Of a stretch of DNA of 64,000 nucleotides, positions 16,196 to 25,008 are shown in pieces. Numbering within the stretch: position 1 is the stretch's first letter; each line of letters opens with the position of its first letter. Source of the stretch: JADHMP01 sp016779985. Lineage in GTDB: Bacteria; Bacteroidota; Bacteroidia; Flavobacteriales; Flavobacteriaceae. A program made the translations under genes and the position numbers. Where the stretch lies: contig JADHMP010000012.1 of NCBI GenBank assembly GCA_016779985.1, positions 9,703 through 73,702 on the forward strand, in the 5' to 3' direction. A model generated the notes under the pieces. The model was not told where the DNA came from. It made no database searches and saw only the letters and a list, made by a program, of their open reading frames with translations.

Positions 16196-18059
16196 TCAAG
16201 CCTATGATGTCTTGGTAGTAGGAGCGGGTCATGCTGGATGCGAGGCAGCGGCAGCAGCAGCAAACCTAGGGTCTAAAACGCTACTAATAACTATGAATTT
16301 GCAAACGATAGGTCAAATGTCATGCAACCCTGCAATGGGTGGAATAGCTAAAGGACAGATCGTTCGCGAAATAGATGCTCTAGGGGGTTATAGTGGAATC
16401 GTTTCCGATTACAGTGCCATACAATTCAAAATGTTGAACCTTTCAAAGGGTCCGGCCATGTGGAGCCCTCGCACCCAAAATGATCGACAACTTTTCTCTC
16501 AATCATGGCGTCAACTTTTAGAGCAAACGGAAAAGCTTGACTTCTACCAAGAAATGGTAGTAGATTTGATTACTAATAAAGAACAAGTTGTTGGAGTGGT
16601 GACCAGCCTAGGAATAAAGATATATGCTAAATCCATTATATTAACGAACGGAACTTTCTTAAATGGTCTTATCCATATTGGCGAAAAAAATTTCGGCGGC
16701 GGACGCGCCGGAGAAAAAGCAGCACACGGGTTGACCCAAACCCTTGTCAACCTTGGCTTTGAAACCGGAAGGATGAAAACAGGAACCCCACCTAGGGTTG
16801 ATGCCCGTTCCTTAGATTACTCCCTGATGGAAGAACAACCTGGAGATCTAAAGCCACAAAAGTTCTCTTACAGTACCTTAACGAAACCATTAGAGAAGCA
16901 AAAAAGTTGTCATATTACCTATACCAGCGAAGAAGTACATGATCTGTTGCGTGAAGGTTTCGATCGCTCACCAATGTTTAATGGGCGAATTCAAAGTACA
17001 GGCCCCCGTTATTGTCCCTCTATAGAGGACAAGATCAACAGGTTTTCAGAAAAAAACCGCCATCAGATTTTTGTAGAACCTGAAGGATGGAATACAGTGG
17101 AAGTGTATGTGAACGGGTTCTCTACTTCTTTACCAGAGGACATACAATACAATGCACTCAAAAAAGTAAAAGGCTTCGAAAAGGTTAAATTTTTTAGGCC
17201 AGGGTATGCCATTGAATATGATTATTTCCCACCCACTCAATTAAAACACAGTCTGGAAACAAAATTAATTAAAGGCCTGTTTTTCGCTGGACAGATCAAT
17301 GGCACTACAGGCTATGAAGAAGCTGCGGCACAAGGGATAATGGCTGGGATTAATGCTCATATGTCAATTAGCGAAAAAAAGCCATTGGTGTTAGCACGTA
17401 ATGAGGCATACATTGGTGTTTTGATCGATGATTTAATTATAAAAGGCACTGAGGAACCTTACAGAATGTTTACATCAAGAGCAGAATACAGGACGCTCCT
17501 AAGACAAGACAACGCAGATGAAAGACTAACGCCACTGGCTCATAAGTTAGGTTTAGCAGATGACGAACGGCTTGAGACCGTATATAAAAAGAGAAAGGAA
17601 ACAGAAAAAGCGACCGCCTTTCTATCCACTCAAAGTTTCGCTCTAGAGACAGCTAACAAACTGTTGGAGAGGAAGCAAAGCGCATTGGTAAAACAAACAG
17701 ATAAATATGCGAAGCTCCTTTCTCGTCCTCAAATTTCTAGAACAGACCTTTTGGAGTTTCCTGTAGTTCAAAAATTTTTGGATCAAGAAAAAATTTCAAC
17801 AATTGCCTATGAACAAGCTGAAATTGAAATAAAATACGCTGGCTATATCGCCAAAGAACAAAAAAATGCAGACCGTTTGCAAAAATTGGAGCATGTAAAG
17901 ATCCCCACCGGCTTTAATTATGAGCAATTAAAGTCTTTATCACATGAGGCGCTTGAAAAACTGAATGCAGCTCGACCTGAAACCCTCGCCCAAGCGGCAC
18001 GGATTAGCGGAATCAAGCCCAGTGATATTAGTGTTATACTTGTAGCAATTTCAAAATAA
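16188..18059 (+). CDS. mnmG: tRNA U34 carboxymethylaminomethyl synthesis enzyme MnmG
   Basis: FAD enzyme that with MnmE installs the cmnm group at C5 of wobble uridine in tRNAs. 623 residues, normal length. The dinucleotide-binding GAGHAGCEAA follows the start at residues 12-21. The family motifs SCNPAMGGIAKG, GTFLNGLIHIGEKNFGGGRAGE, TGTPPR and INGTTGYEEAAAQG are all intact, and the C-terminal helical tRNA/MnmE-binding domain is complete. It overlaps ybeY by 8 bases and is flanked on both sides by parS-like sites. In many bacteria this gene (gidA) lies near the origin. Confidence 0.97.
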   Translation: MFDQAYDVLVVGAGHAGCEAAAAAANLGSKTLLITMNLQTIGQMSCNPAMGGIAKGQIVREIDALGGYSGIVSDYSAIQFKMLNLSKGPAMWSPRTQNDRQLFSQSWRQLLEQTEKLDFYQEMVVDLITNKEQVVGVVTSLGIKIYAKSIILTNGTFLNGLIHIGEKNFGGGRAGEKAAHGLTQTLVNLGFETGRMKTGTPPRVDARSLDYSLMEEQPGDLKPQKFSYSTLTKPLEKQKSCHITYTSEEVHDLLREGFDRSPMFNGRIQSTGPRYCPSIEDKINRFSEKNRHQIFVEPEGWNTVEVYVNGFSTSLPEDIQYNALKKVKGFEKVKFFRPGYAIEYDYFPPTQLKHSLETKLIKGLFFAGQINGTTGYEEAAAQGIMAGINAHMSISEKKPLVLARNEAYIGVLIDDLIIKGTEEPYRMFTSRAEYRTLLRQDNADERLTPLAHKLGLADDERLETVYKKRKETEKATAFLSTQSFALETANKLLERKQSALVKQTDKYAKLLSRPQISRTDLLEFPVVQKFLDQEKISTIAYEQAEIEIKYAGYIAKEQKNADRLQKLEHVKIPTGFNYEQLKSLSHEALEKLNAARPETLAQAARISGIKPSDISVILVAISK

Positions 18060-18062
18060 TAA

Positions 18063-18078
18063 CGTTTCACGTGAAACA
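18063..18078. other. parS-like ParB-binding site (between mnmG and the methyltransferase gene)
   Basis: CGTTTCACGTGAAACA matches TGTTNCACGTGAAACA at 15 of 16 positions and contains the perfect 14-bp palindrome GTTTCACGTGAAAC (18064-18077). It fills almost the entire 19-base gap between mnmG and the next start codon. Confidence 0.75.
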
Positions 18079-18945
18079 ATGAAGAGAAAAAAAGACAAAC
18101 TCCTTTTAGTAGGAAAGGACTACCTAGTTTCTCAAAAACCCTTTAAAATCTATTGGGACAGTCAACAAAAACTAGGGTGGACCGATATTGATCCTGCTTC
18201 AACCATGGACTCTTATTATGCCTCAGAAGCCTATGATTCTCATAAAGTGAAGCAAAAAACATTGCGTGATTGGGTCTATAAAACAGTTCAACAATGGATG
18301 TTCCGCTATAAGTGGAGAAAAATAATTCAAAAAAGCAAGAGGACGATCTCTACTCATTTAGATTACGGAGGTGGTGTTGGAGGCTTTTCAACCTTTACCC
18401 AAAAAAAAGGAATTACAACAACTATTGTTGAGAATAGCTCTGGCGCGTTAACTCAATTAAAAAAAGAAGGACATCATGCCTATGGTAGTCTAGAAGAGAT
18501 AGAATCAGACGAAAAGTTTGACTTAATTACACTCTGGCATGTTCTTGAACACCTTCCTAATCCCAAAGAGACCATAAAGAAACTTAAGGACAGATTGAAT
18601 GCTAAAGGATTGTTAGTACTAGCGGTGCCCAACTTAAACTCATTTGATGCTAACCACTATCAAGAATATTGGGCAGGCTATGACTTACCACGCCATCTAT
18701 GGCATTTCTCAAACAAGGGTTTGCAAAAAATAACTGAAAACGTTGGGTTTTCATTACTCTCTAAACACCCTCTTTTTTTTGATTCTTTTTATGTATCAAT
18801 GCTCTCACAACAACACAAAACAGGAAAAACTCAGATTTTAAAAGCGATTTATATAGGCCTTATTTCAAACTTGAAAGCAATCAAAAAGGGAAACTATTCG
18901 TCTAGCTTTTTTGTGTTTTCTAAATCCGATTCCTTCTTAATGTGA
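18079..18945 (+). CDS. Class I SAM-dependent methyltransferase
   Basis: 288 residues. Motif I appears as LDYGGGVGGFSTF, and the later LITLWHVLEHLPNPKETIKKL and AVPNLNSFD segments are typical of the UbiE/Methyltransf_23 type found with Bacteroidota envelope or lipid genes. The N-terminal part (DSYYASEAYDSH) matches a flavobacterial subfamily. The methyl acceptor is unknown. It follows mnmG after a parS-like site, and its last 52 bases overlap the convergent holB gene. Confidence 0.85.
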   Translation: MKRKKDKLLLVGKDYLVSQKPFKIYWDSQQKLGWTDIDPASTMDSYYASEAYDSHKVKQKTLRDWVYKTVQQWMFRYKWRKIIQKSKRTISTHLDYGGGVGGFSTFTQKKGITTTIVENSSGALTQLKKEGHHAYGSLEEIESDEKFDLITLWHVLEHLPNPKETIKKLKDRLNAKGLLVLAVPNLNSFDANHYQEYWAGYDLPRHLWHFSNKGLQKITENVGFSLLSKHPLFFDSFYVSMLSQQHKTGKTQILKAIYIGLISNLKAIKKGNYSSSFFVFSKSDSFLM

Positions 18946-20057
18946 ATTAAACGAGTAAGTTGAAGACACAAATCAGTAAAGACCATCTTTGCGCTAGCAT
19001 TTCTTTCTAAATAATGGTGGGTCTCTTCAAAAAGCAACACCATTTTTTTTATATTGAGATGATGCACAAAGGGGGCAAGTTTATTTATATTAAAGTCCGT
19101 TTGTGATTGGAAAGAGGTGAGCTCACTCAAGTTATAGTTTAATAAAAAGGCATCTCTAATCACATTAATGCTATACAGTATGAAGCCCTTTTGTTTTTCT
19201 TTTTCCAATGCGACCATACTTTCTACCCATGTCATTAAATCTAAAACAACCCCTTTATTATTCTTTGCTGAAAAGGAAGCCCTTAATAAACTGACCAACA
19301 AACTTTCAAAAGGATTTTGGTTCGATTCTTCAACCATTCGGTAGAGCTTGTTTAAACTGCCGCCCAGCGAACCGACCTTTTCCAATAATGAATCCTCCCA
19401 ACGGTTTCTTTTTATAAAATCTTTTAAAGTCTCATCAGAAAGGGGCGGAACCGAATGGGTTTGACAACGAGACACAAGGGTAGGGAGTAATTTAGCTTCT
19501 TTACTGATCAACATAAAAAAGGTGTTTTTGGGAGGCTCTTCTAAAATTTTTAAGAATTTATTTGCCGCTTCAATACCAATGCATTCTACTCCCCAAACCA
19601 CACAAACCTTAGCGCCACCCATGAACGACTTTAAATTCATTTTGTGTTGCATTGACGCAATATCTTTGACTCTTATCTGTGCTTTTTTGTTTCCAGATTG
19701 GAGCCATTCGACCCAATCTACGGTTAGTCCATAGAGGTTGTTTTCTACAAAAGAATACCAGTTTGGTAAAAGTCTTTCAATAGTATCGGCCGAATTCTTT
19801 TCTTGAATTATGGTAGGAAAAACATAATGTAGATCAGGGTGTTTTGCAAGTTGTGCCAGTTTTTTTCCTTGTTTGACAGAGGCATAGAGTTGCTGAGAAT
19901 TATAAAGAAGTAAAATTGCTTGATAAAGGGCAAGAGCAAATCCGCCAAACCCTTCGGTATCTATAAACAACTGAGCATGAGGAATACGGCTCTGATCAAT
20001 AGCTCGCTTTAGTTGTGAAAGAAGCTGTTCTTGCCCTACAATTTCATCTTCTAGCAT
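18894..20057 (-). CDS. holB: DNA polymerase III delta' subunit (clamp loader)
   Basis: 387 residues starting at the ATG at 20057, where the family N-terminus MLEDEIVGQEQLLSQLKRAI begins. The region VKDIASMQHKMNLKSFMGGAKVCVVWGVECIGIEAANKFLKILEEPPKNTFFMLIS is the conserved delta' AAA+ core, including the NKFLKILEEPP motif; the sensor/arginine region SRCQTHSVPPL follows. It is catalytically silent as an ATPase, as delta' usually is: no Walker A lysine is seen. A -7 promoter element ends only three bases before the ATG, so the transcript may be leaderless. Confidence 0.88.
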   Translation of the reverse strand: MLEDEIVGQEQLLSQLKRAIDQSRIPHAQLFIDTEGFGGFALALYQAILLLYNSQQLYASVKQGKKLAQLAKHPDLHYVFPTIIQEKNSADTIERLLPNWYSFVENNLYGLTVDWVEWLQSGNKKAQIRVKDIASMQHKMNLKSFMGGAKVCVVWGVECIGIEAANKFLKILEEPPKNTFFMLISKEAKLLPTLVSRCQTHSVPPLSDETLKDFIKRNRWEDSLLEKVGSLGGSLNKLYRMVEESNQNPFESLLVSLLRASFSAKNNKGVVLDLMTWVESMVALEKEKQKGFILYSINVIRDAFLLNYNLSELTSFQSQTDFNINKLAPFVHHLNIKKMVLLFEETHHYLERNASAKMVFTDLCLQLTRLIHIKKESDLENTKKLDE

Positions 20058-20060
20058 AAT

Positions 20061-20068
20061 CAAAGATA
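20061..20068 (-). promoter_or_regulatory. -7 element (TATCTTTG) directly in front of holB
   Basis: Exact TAnnTTTG match on the minus strand; only three bases (ATT) separate it from the ATG at 20057. With the usual -7 geometry the transcript would begin at or next to the A of the ATG. Confidence 0.55.
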
Positions 20069-20123
20069 TGGTTTCTTAGTTGCATTTATAGACCAAAAGA
20101 CCTATGAAAAACAACAAAAATGG

Positions 20124-20131
20124 TATTTTTA
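20124..20131 (+). promoter_or_regulatory. -7-like element (TATTTTTA) upstream of pgk
   Basis: Matches TAnnTTTG at 7 of 8 positions and lies 14 bases before the ATG at 20146. It overlaps codons that would be N-terminal if the ATG at 20104 were used, which argues for the later start. Confidence 0.4.
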
Positions 20132-20145
20132 CAAAAACAGGACAA

Positions 20146-21333
20146 ATGGAGACACTAAGCACGAAAATACTTGAAAATGAGAGAGTTATAATTAGAGTAG
20201 ACTTTAATGTTCCTCTAGATAAAGAAGGTAATGTATCAGATGCAACACGAATCATTGCAGCCAAACCAACAATTGACCTCATTCGATCAAAAGGCGCAAG
20301 TTGTGTTTTACTGTCGCATCTTGGAAGACCTAAAGGAGTAACACCCGCACTATCTCTAAAACAAATAGTATCAAAAGTTTCGGAGGTTTTAGCACTACCA
20401 GTTCAGTTTTGCAACAGTTGCATTGGATCCGAAGCAGAATCTGCAGCGGCTTCGCTTCAGCCAGGAGAAGTTTTGTTGATGGAAAACCTACGGTTTCATG
20501 ATGAAGAGACAGCAGGAGATTTAGCCTTTTCAAAGGCCCTAGCACAACTGGGTACATTTTATGTTAATGACGCATTTGGTACAGCTCACAGGGCACATGC
20601 TTCAACCACAGTAATGGCTCAATTCTTCAATGGAAAGAAATGTTTTGGTAAACTTTTGGAACAAGAAATCAAGGCCATTAAAAAGGTGATGGAAACAGGA
20701 GAAAAACCAGTTCTTGCCATATTAGGGGGAGCAAAAGTTTCCTCAAAAATCACCATTATTGAAAGTATGATGGATAAAATTGACCATTTAATAATCGGAG
20801 GAGGAATGGTTTACACTTTTATAAAGGCCCAAGGGGGGAAAATCGGAAATTCTATTTGCGAAGATGACTATCAATCTGTTGCTCTTGAGATATTAGAAAA
20901 AGCCAAAGCTAAAGGAGTTCAAATTCATCTTCCCGTAGACGTGGTTTGTGGGGACGCATTCAGCAATGATGCTACTCAAAGGATAGCAGCTGTAGAAAAT
21001 ATTGAGAATGGATGGGAAGGAATGGATGCTGGACCAAAATCAATAGCACATTTTACAGCAGTAGTGCAGCGCTGTAAAACCATATTATGGAATGGCCCTT
21101 TGGGCGTATTTGAATTTTCGAACTTTGCTTTAGGCACCATCGCACTGGGTGAGGCTATAGCGTCTCAGACAGCCAAAGGAGCCTTTTCTTTGGTCGGCGG
21201 TGGCGATTCTGTTTCCGCAGTAAAACAATTTGGTTTAGAAGCCAAAATGAGCTATGTTAGTACTGGTGGCGGAGCGATGTTAGAAAGTCTTGAGGGAAAA
21301 ACACTCCCAGGCATTGCAGCTCTTCTTGATTAG
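20146..21333 (+). CDS. pgk: Phosphoglycerate kinase
   Basis: Transfers phosphate from 1,3-bisphosphoglycerate to ADP in glycolysis. 395 residues from the ATG at 20146, the usual size. The N-terminal RVDFNVPLD, LLSHLGRPKG, LLMENLRFH, NDAFGTAHRAHAST, AILGGAKVSSKI and the C-terminal GGGDSVSAVKQFG motifs are all intact, covering both the substrate and nucleotide domains. An ATG at 20104 would add 14 residues not typical of the family and overlaps a promoter-like element. Confidence 0.96.
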   Translation: METLSTKILENERVIIRVDFNVPLDKEGNVSDATRIIAAKPTIDLIRSKGASCVLLSHLGRPKGVTPALSLKQIVSKVSEVLALPVQFCNSCIGSEAESAAASLQPGEVLLMENLRFHDEETAGDLAFSKALAQLGTFYVNDAFGTAHRAHASTTVMAQFFNGKKCFGKLLEQEIKAIKKVMETGEKPVLAILGGAKVSSKITIIESMMDKIDHLIIGGGMVYTFIKAQGGKIGNSICEDDYQSVALEILEKAKAKGVQIHLPVDVVCGDAFSNDATQRIAAVENIENGWEGMDAGPKSIAHFTAVVQRCKTILWNGPLGVFEFSNFALGTIALGEAIASQTAKGAFSLVGGGDSVSAVKQFGLEAKMSYVSTGGGAMLESLEGKTLPGIAALLD

Positions 21334-21355
21334 TGGACATGAACCCGATATTGCC

Positions 21356-22324
21356 ATGATAAAGAAAAGTCTCTTGTTAATTGTTTTCCTAGTAATAGGA
21401 TGCAACAATCCGTCTTCTAAAACCCAAAAAGTAATTCCTAATTCTAGCGGAAACATCAACACCATATCAGTTGTTATGCCGGAGAAAGCATGGCGTGGAA
21501 CATTGGGAAATAAAGTGCGAGACCTGTTTCAAACACCTTATGAAGGACTGCCTTTTGATGAACCCCAATTCTCGTTGAAATATTTAAATCCAAAAGTATT
21601 TTCAGGCTTTGCTAGACAAAGTCGAAATATTCTTTGGTTTGTCAAAGACAGTTTGAGTCAATTTCAAATGCTACAAGACGCCTTTGCACGCCCACAGATA
21701 GTAGCACTTTTTAAAGGAAATGATGATGATGAACAGGCCTTTTATCTAGAAGAGAACACAAACTTGATCAAACAATCTATAACAGAAAATGAAAGAATTG
21801 AAAAACTACGGCGTATTTCAAAAGCTCCAACAACAGAGACTAACTTAAAAAAACGGTTTGGGATTTCTCTCCGTTATCCTACAGCTTACAAGACAGTTAA
21901 GGATACGACTAATTTTATTTGGATTCAAAAACCAACAACAACAGGACATCTTAACGTGATTGTGTACACCCTTCCACTGAATACGATTCAAAAGCCCATT
22001 GATAAGGCCATTCTCAAAACCCGTGATTCTATAGGTAAAAAATATGTCCCAGGACGTTTGCCAAACAGCTATATGATCACAGAACGCGCTTACCTACCGT
22101 ATTTTTATAAAACGAGACTGGATAACAAAGAGGCCCTTCTAACCAAAGGAACGTGGGAAGTTTTCAATGATTTTATGGCAGGCCCTTTCGTCAACTATAT
22201 GGTAAAAGATGAACCCCTAAACAGATGGATAGTCGTTGAAGGGTTTACATTTGCTCCCTCTAAAAGCAAGAGAGACTATATGTTTGAGTTGAACACCATT
22301 TTAAGTACTCTGGAAGTACTTTAG
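21356..22324 (+). CDS. DUF4837 lipoprotein
   Basis: 322 residues from the ATG at 21356, which gives a lipoprotein signal (MIKKSLLLIVFLVIGCNNPSS, lipobox Cys16); the ATG at 21290 lies inside pgk. The body matches the Bacteroidota DUF4837 family by its RFGISLRYPTAYKTVKDTTNFIWIQK and VEGFTFAPSKSKRDYMFELNTIL segments. Function is unknown; the family is envelope-associated. It ends with a 4-base stop overlap against the convergent tatA. Confidence 0.75.
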   Translation: MIKKSLLLIVFLVIGCNNPSSKTQKVIPNSSGNINTISVVMPEKAWRGTLGNKVRDLFQTPYEGLPFDEPQFSLKYLNPKVFSGFARQSRNILWFVKDSLSQFQMLQDAFARPQIVALFKGNDDDEQAFYLEENTNLIKQSITENERIEKLRRISKAPTTETNLKKRFGISLRYPTAYKTVKDTTNFIWIQKPTTTGHLNVIVYTLPLNTIQKPIDKAILKTRDSIGKKYVPGRLPNSYMITERAYLPYFYKTRLDNKEALLTKGTWEVFNDFMAGPFVNYMVKDEPLNRWIVVEGFTFAPSKSKRDYMFELNTILSTLEVL

Positions 22325-22524
22325 CTTTTTTTTGAAGAAGACTCTTCTACCTGAGTTTTTTCGTCGTCGTCTTTTGTTGCATTTTTAAACTCTTTGATAC
22401 CACTACCGAGCCCTCGCATTAGCTCTGGAATTTTTCTTCCACCAAAAAGTAATAATACAACGGCAATGATCAAAATAATTTGAGGTCCACCAATCATTCC
22501 TAAAAAAGTATTTGCCAATAACAT
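22321..22524 (-). CDS. tatA: Sec-independent translocase protein TatA/E
   Basis: 67 residues. One N-terminal transmembrane helix (about 14-27, IILIIAVVLLLFGG) is followed by the FGGRKIPELMRGLG hinge and amphipathic helix and a charged tail rich in Asp, Glu and Lys. This is the complete TatA architecture. TatA oligomers form the conduit for folded proteins in the inner membrane. No tatC is present in this window. Confidence 0.93.
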   Translation of the reverse strand: MLLANTFLGMIGGPQIILIIAVVLLLFGGRKIPELMRGLGSGIKEFKNATKDDDEKTQVEESSSKKS

Positions 22525-22615
22525 ATTACTAAGTATTTAAAACAAATGTACTGAAATATTTATATCACTCACCATAAAAAAACACTTCCTAAAAAAAACA
22601 AGATTTGGTATTGTT

Positions 22616-22623
22616 TATCTTTG
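22616..22623 (+). promoter_or_regulatory. -7 element (TATCTTTG) upstream of the M23 gene
   Basis: Exact TAnnTTTG match 8 bases before the ATG at 22632, which supports that start over the in-frame ATG at 22605. Confidence 0.6.
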
Positions 22624-22631
22624 TGTCACTT

Positions 22632-23507
22632 ATGGTAATAAAAGACAACAAAAAAAAGAAACTGATTAAGAAGTTGATGAACCCGTATCGGCTTGTTGTA
22701 GTCAACGAGGAGACTTTCGAAGAACAGTTTCAAATTGGACTTTCGAGGTTAAATTTAATCGTTTTTTTAGTTTTAACATTTACCATTCTTAGCCTAAGCG
22801 TTTTTTTTGTCGTCTCTTATACACCACTCAAAGAATACATTCCTGGCTACGATTCCTCCGAAATTCGAAAGAAAGCAGTTGAAAATCTATTTTTGGCGGA
22901 TTCATTAATTTCCATTTATAAAAAAAATGAACAATATTTAAATATTGTAAGGGGTGTGCTGAGTGATAATCTAGTCTTTAAGGAAGATCCGAATCCGAAC
23001 TTTTCAGAAAACAACCTCACAACAAAGCAGAACGCTACTCGAAATAATATCACCCCTGCTGATTCAGTACTGCGTGATTTAGTCTCTAGGGAAGATAAGT
23101 TCAATGTGGTCAACAACACCCGGCTAGCCGAAGAACTTTTTTTAATTGTCCCTGCCAAAGGGATCGTTTCCCAAGCCTATGACCAAAACAACAAACATTT
23201 TGCAGTAGATATAGCTCTTGAAGAAGGAACTCCTATCAAATCTGTTGCTAATGGGACAATAGTTTTCGCTGAATATACAGCCCAAACGGGCTATGTCATT
23301 ATGGTGGAACATGACCTAGGGATGCTCTCCGTTTACAAACACAATTCAATATTAAATAAAGAACAGGGAGACATAGTCGCTGCGGGAGAAGTTATTGCTC
23401 AGGCAGGAAATACAGGGGAATATTCAACAGGGTGGCATCTTCATTTTGAATTGTGGATTGATGGGTATTCACTGAATCCGGAATTGTTTTTTGATTTTGA
23501 GAAATAG
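22632..23507 (+). CDS. M23 (LytM-type) peptidoglycan endopeptidase, membrane-anchored
   Basis: 291 residues from the ATG at 22632. A cytoplasmic basic N-terminus and one transmembrane helix (about 41-62) are followed by a short linker and a C-terminal M23 domain. The zinc residues are present: HFAVD (His and Asp) and HLHFEL (HxH). This suggests an active endopeptidase that cleaves cross-links in peptidoglycan in the periplasm. The GH3-fold gene begins one base after the stop, so they share a transcript. Confidence 0.88.
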   Translation: MVIKDNKKKKLIKKLMNPYRLVVVNEETFEEQFQIGLSRLNLIVFLVLTFTILSLSVFFVVSYTPLKEYIPGYDSSEIRKKAVENLFLADSLISIYKKNEQYLNIVRGVLSDNLVFKEDPNPNFSENNLTTKQNATRNNITPADSVLRDLVSREDKFNVVNNTRLAEELFLIVPAKGIVSQAYDQNNKHFAVDIALEEGTPIKSVANGTIVFAEYTAQTGYVIMVEHDLGMLSVYKHNSILNKEQGDIVAAGEVIAQAGNTGEYSTGWHLHFELWIDGYSLNPELFFDFEK

Positions 23508-23508
23508 C

Positions 23509-25008
23509 ATGAAAGAATTTGCTGCTAGAGTTTTTGCTGCTTGGAGTCATAAGATCAATCAAAAATGGATCAATAATCCCGTAGCAGCACAAAGGAAGAC
23601 TTTTAACTATCTTATCAAAAAAGCAAAAAATACCCAATTCGGTAAAGATCACGCCTTTCACCAAATCAAAAACTACACAGACTTTACTCAACAGGTACCC
23701 ATTTCAGACTATGAGGGTTTGCGTGCTTATATCGAGAAAATAAGAGCAGGTAAATCGGATGTTTTATGGCCTGGCTTACCCCTTTATTTTGCAAAGACAA
23801 GCGGAACGACTTCAGGGATTAAGTATATACCAATCAGCAAAGAGTCCATGCCCACTCATATACGAGCTGCTAGAGATGCGATCTTAAATTATATCTATCA
23901 TTCGAAAAAGGCCGCCTTTGTAAGTGGCAAGCAAATCTTTCTGCAGGGGAGCCCTGTATTAAAAAAAGAAAACGGAATTGATATTGGCCGCCTTTCTGGA
24001 ATTGTTGCTCATTATGTGCCGGGCTATTTACAAAAAGAGAGAATGCCTTCATGGGAGACTAATTGCATCGAAGACTGGGAGACTAAAGTTCAAATGATTA
24101 TTGAAGAAACGCTGAAGGAAAAAATGACAGTAATTGCTGGAATTCCTTCTTGGGTCCAAATGTATTTCGAACAAATTGTCCAACAAACCAATAATACAGT
24201 TGGCAAACAGTTCCCAAATTTTAGTTTGTTTATCTATGGGGGTGTCAATTATGAACCCTATCGGCCCATATTTAAAAAACTAATTGGACGGTCAGTAGAT
24301 AGCATAGAATTATTTCCCGCTTCAGAGGGATTTTTTGCCTACCAAGACCAACAAGATGACAAGGGATTGCTTTTGTTGTTAAATAATGGCATCTTTTATG
24401 AGTTTATTGAAGCAAGCTCTTTTGATGACAAGAATCCTATCCGATATAGTCTAGAACAAATTAAATTAGGCGTCAACTACGTTATGCTTATTTCGACTAG
24501 TGCAGGCTTGTGGGGTTATAATTTGGGGGATACAGTTATGTTTACTTCGTTATATCCCTTTCGTTTAAAAGTCACAGGAAGGATTAAACATTTTATTTCT
24601 GCTTTTGGAGAACACGTAATCGGCTCAGAAATTGAACAATCACTAAACATTGCTATGGATAAAATAAACGACTCCGTAAGCGTCAGAGAATTTACTGTGG
24701 CTCCACAAATTAGTCCATTAGAGGGGTTACCCTACCATGAATGGTTTATAGAATTTGAAAAAGCCCCTGAAGATATAAATCAATTTTCGTCCCTCATTGA
24801 TGATGCAATGCAAGCGCATAATATTTATTATAAAGACCTAATCACTGGAAAAATATTACGCCCATTGGTGATTACGATCGTTGCTAAAGAAGGCTTTATA
24901 AGCTATATGAAGGCAATTGGAAAATTAGGAGGACAAAACAAAGTAGCACGTGTGTCAAATGACAGAAAAATAGCAGACGCATTATCTAAATTTACTGTTG
25001 TGAAATGA
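23509..25008 (+). CDS. GH3 auxin-responsive promoter family protein (acyl-adenylate/amide synthetase fold)
   Basis: 499 residues from the ATG at 23509. The nucleotide-binding motif AKTSGTTSGIKYIPIS, the EDYELFPASEGFF-like segment (SIELFPASEGFFAYQ) and the late KVTGRIKHFISAFGEHVIGSEIE are those of the plant GH3 family, which adenylates carboxylic acids and joins them to amino acids. Bacterial homologues are frequent in Bacteroidota but their substrates are unknown. Cytoplasmic, no signal peptide. Overlaps the glycosyltransferase gene by 4 bases. Confidence 0.85.
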   Translation: MKEFAARVFAAWSHKINQKWINNPVAAQRKTFNYLIKKAKNTQFGKDHAFHQIKNYTDFTQQVPISDYEGLRAYIEKIRAGKSDVLWPGLPLYFAKTSGTTSGIKYIPISKESMPTHIRAARDAILNYIYHSKKAAFVSGKQIFLQGSPVLKKENGIDIGRLSGIVAHYVPGYLQKERMPSWETNCIEDWETKVQMIIEETLKEKMTVIAGIPSWVQMYFEQIVQQTNNTVGKQFPNFSLFIYGGVNYEPYRPIFKKLIGRSVDSIELFPASEGFFAYQDQQDDKGLLLLLNNGIFYEFIEASSFDDKNPIRYSLEQIKLGVNYVMLISTSAGLWGYNLGDTVMFTSLYPFRLKVTGRIKHFISAFGEHVIGSEIEQSLNIAMDKINDSVSVREFTVAPQISPLEGLPYHEWFIEFEKAPEDINQFSSLIDDAMQAHNIYYKDLITGKILRPLVITIVAKEGFISYMKAIGKLGGQNKVARVSNDRKIADALSKFTVVK

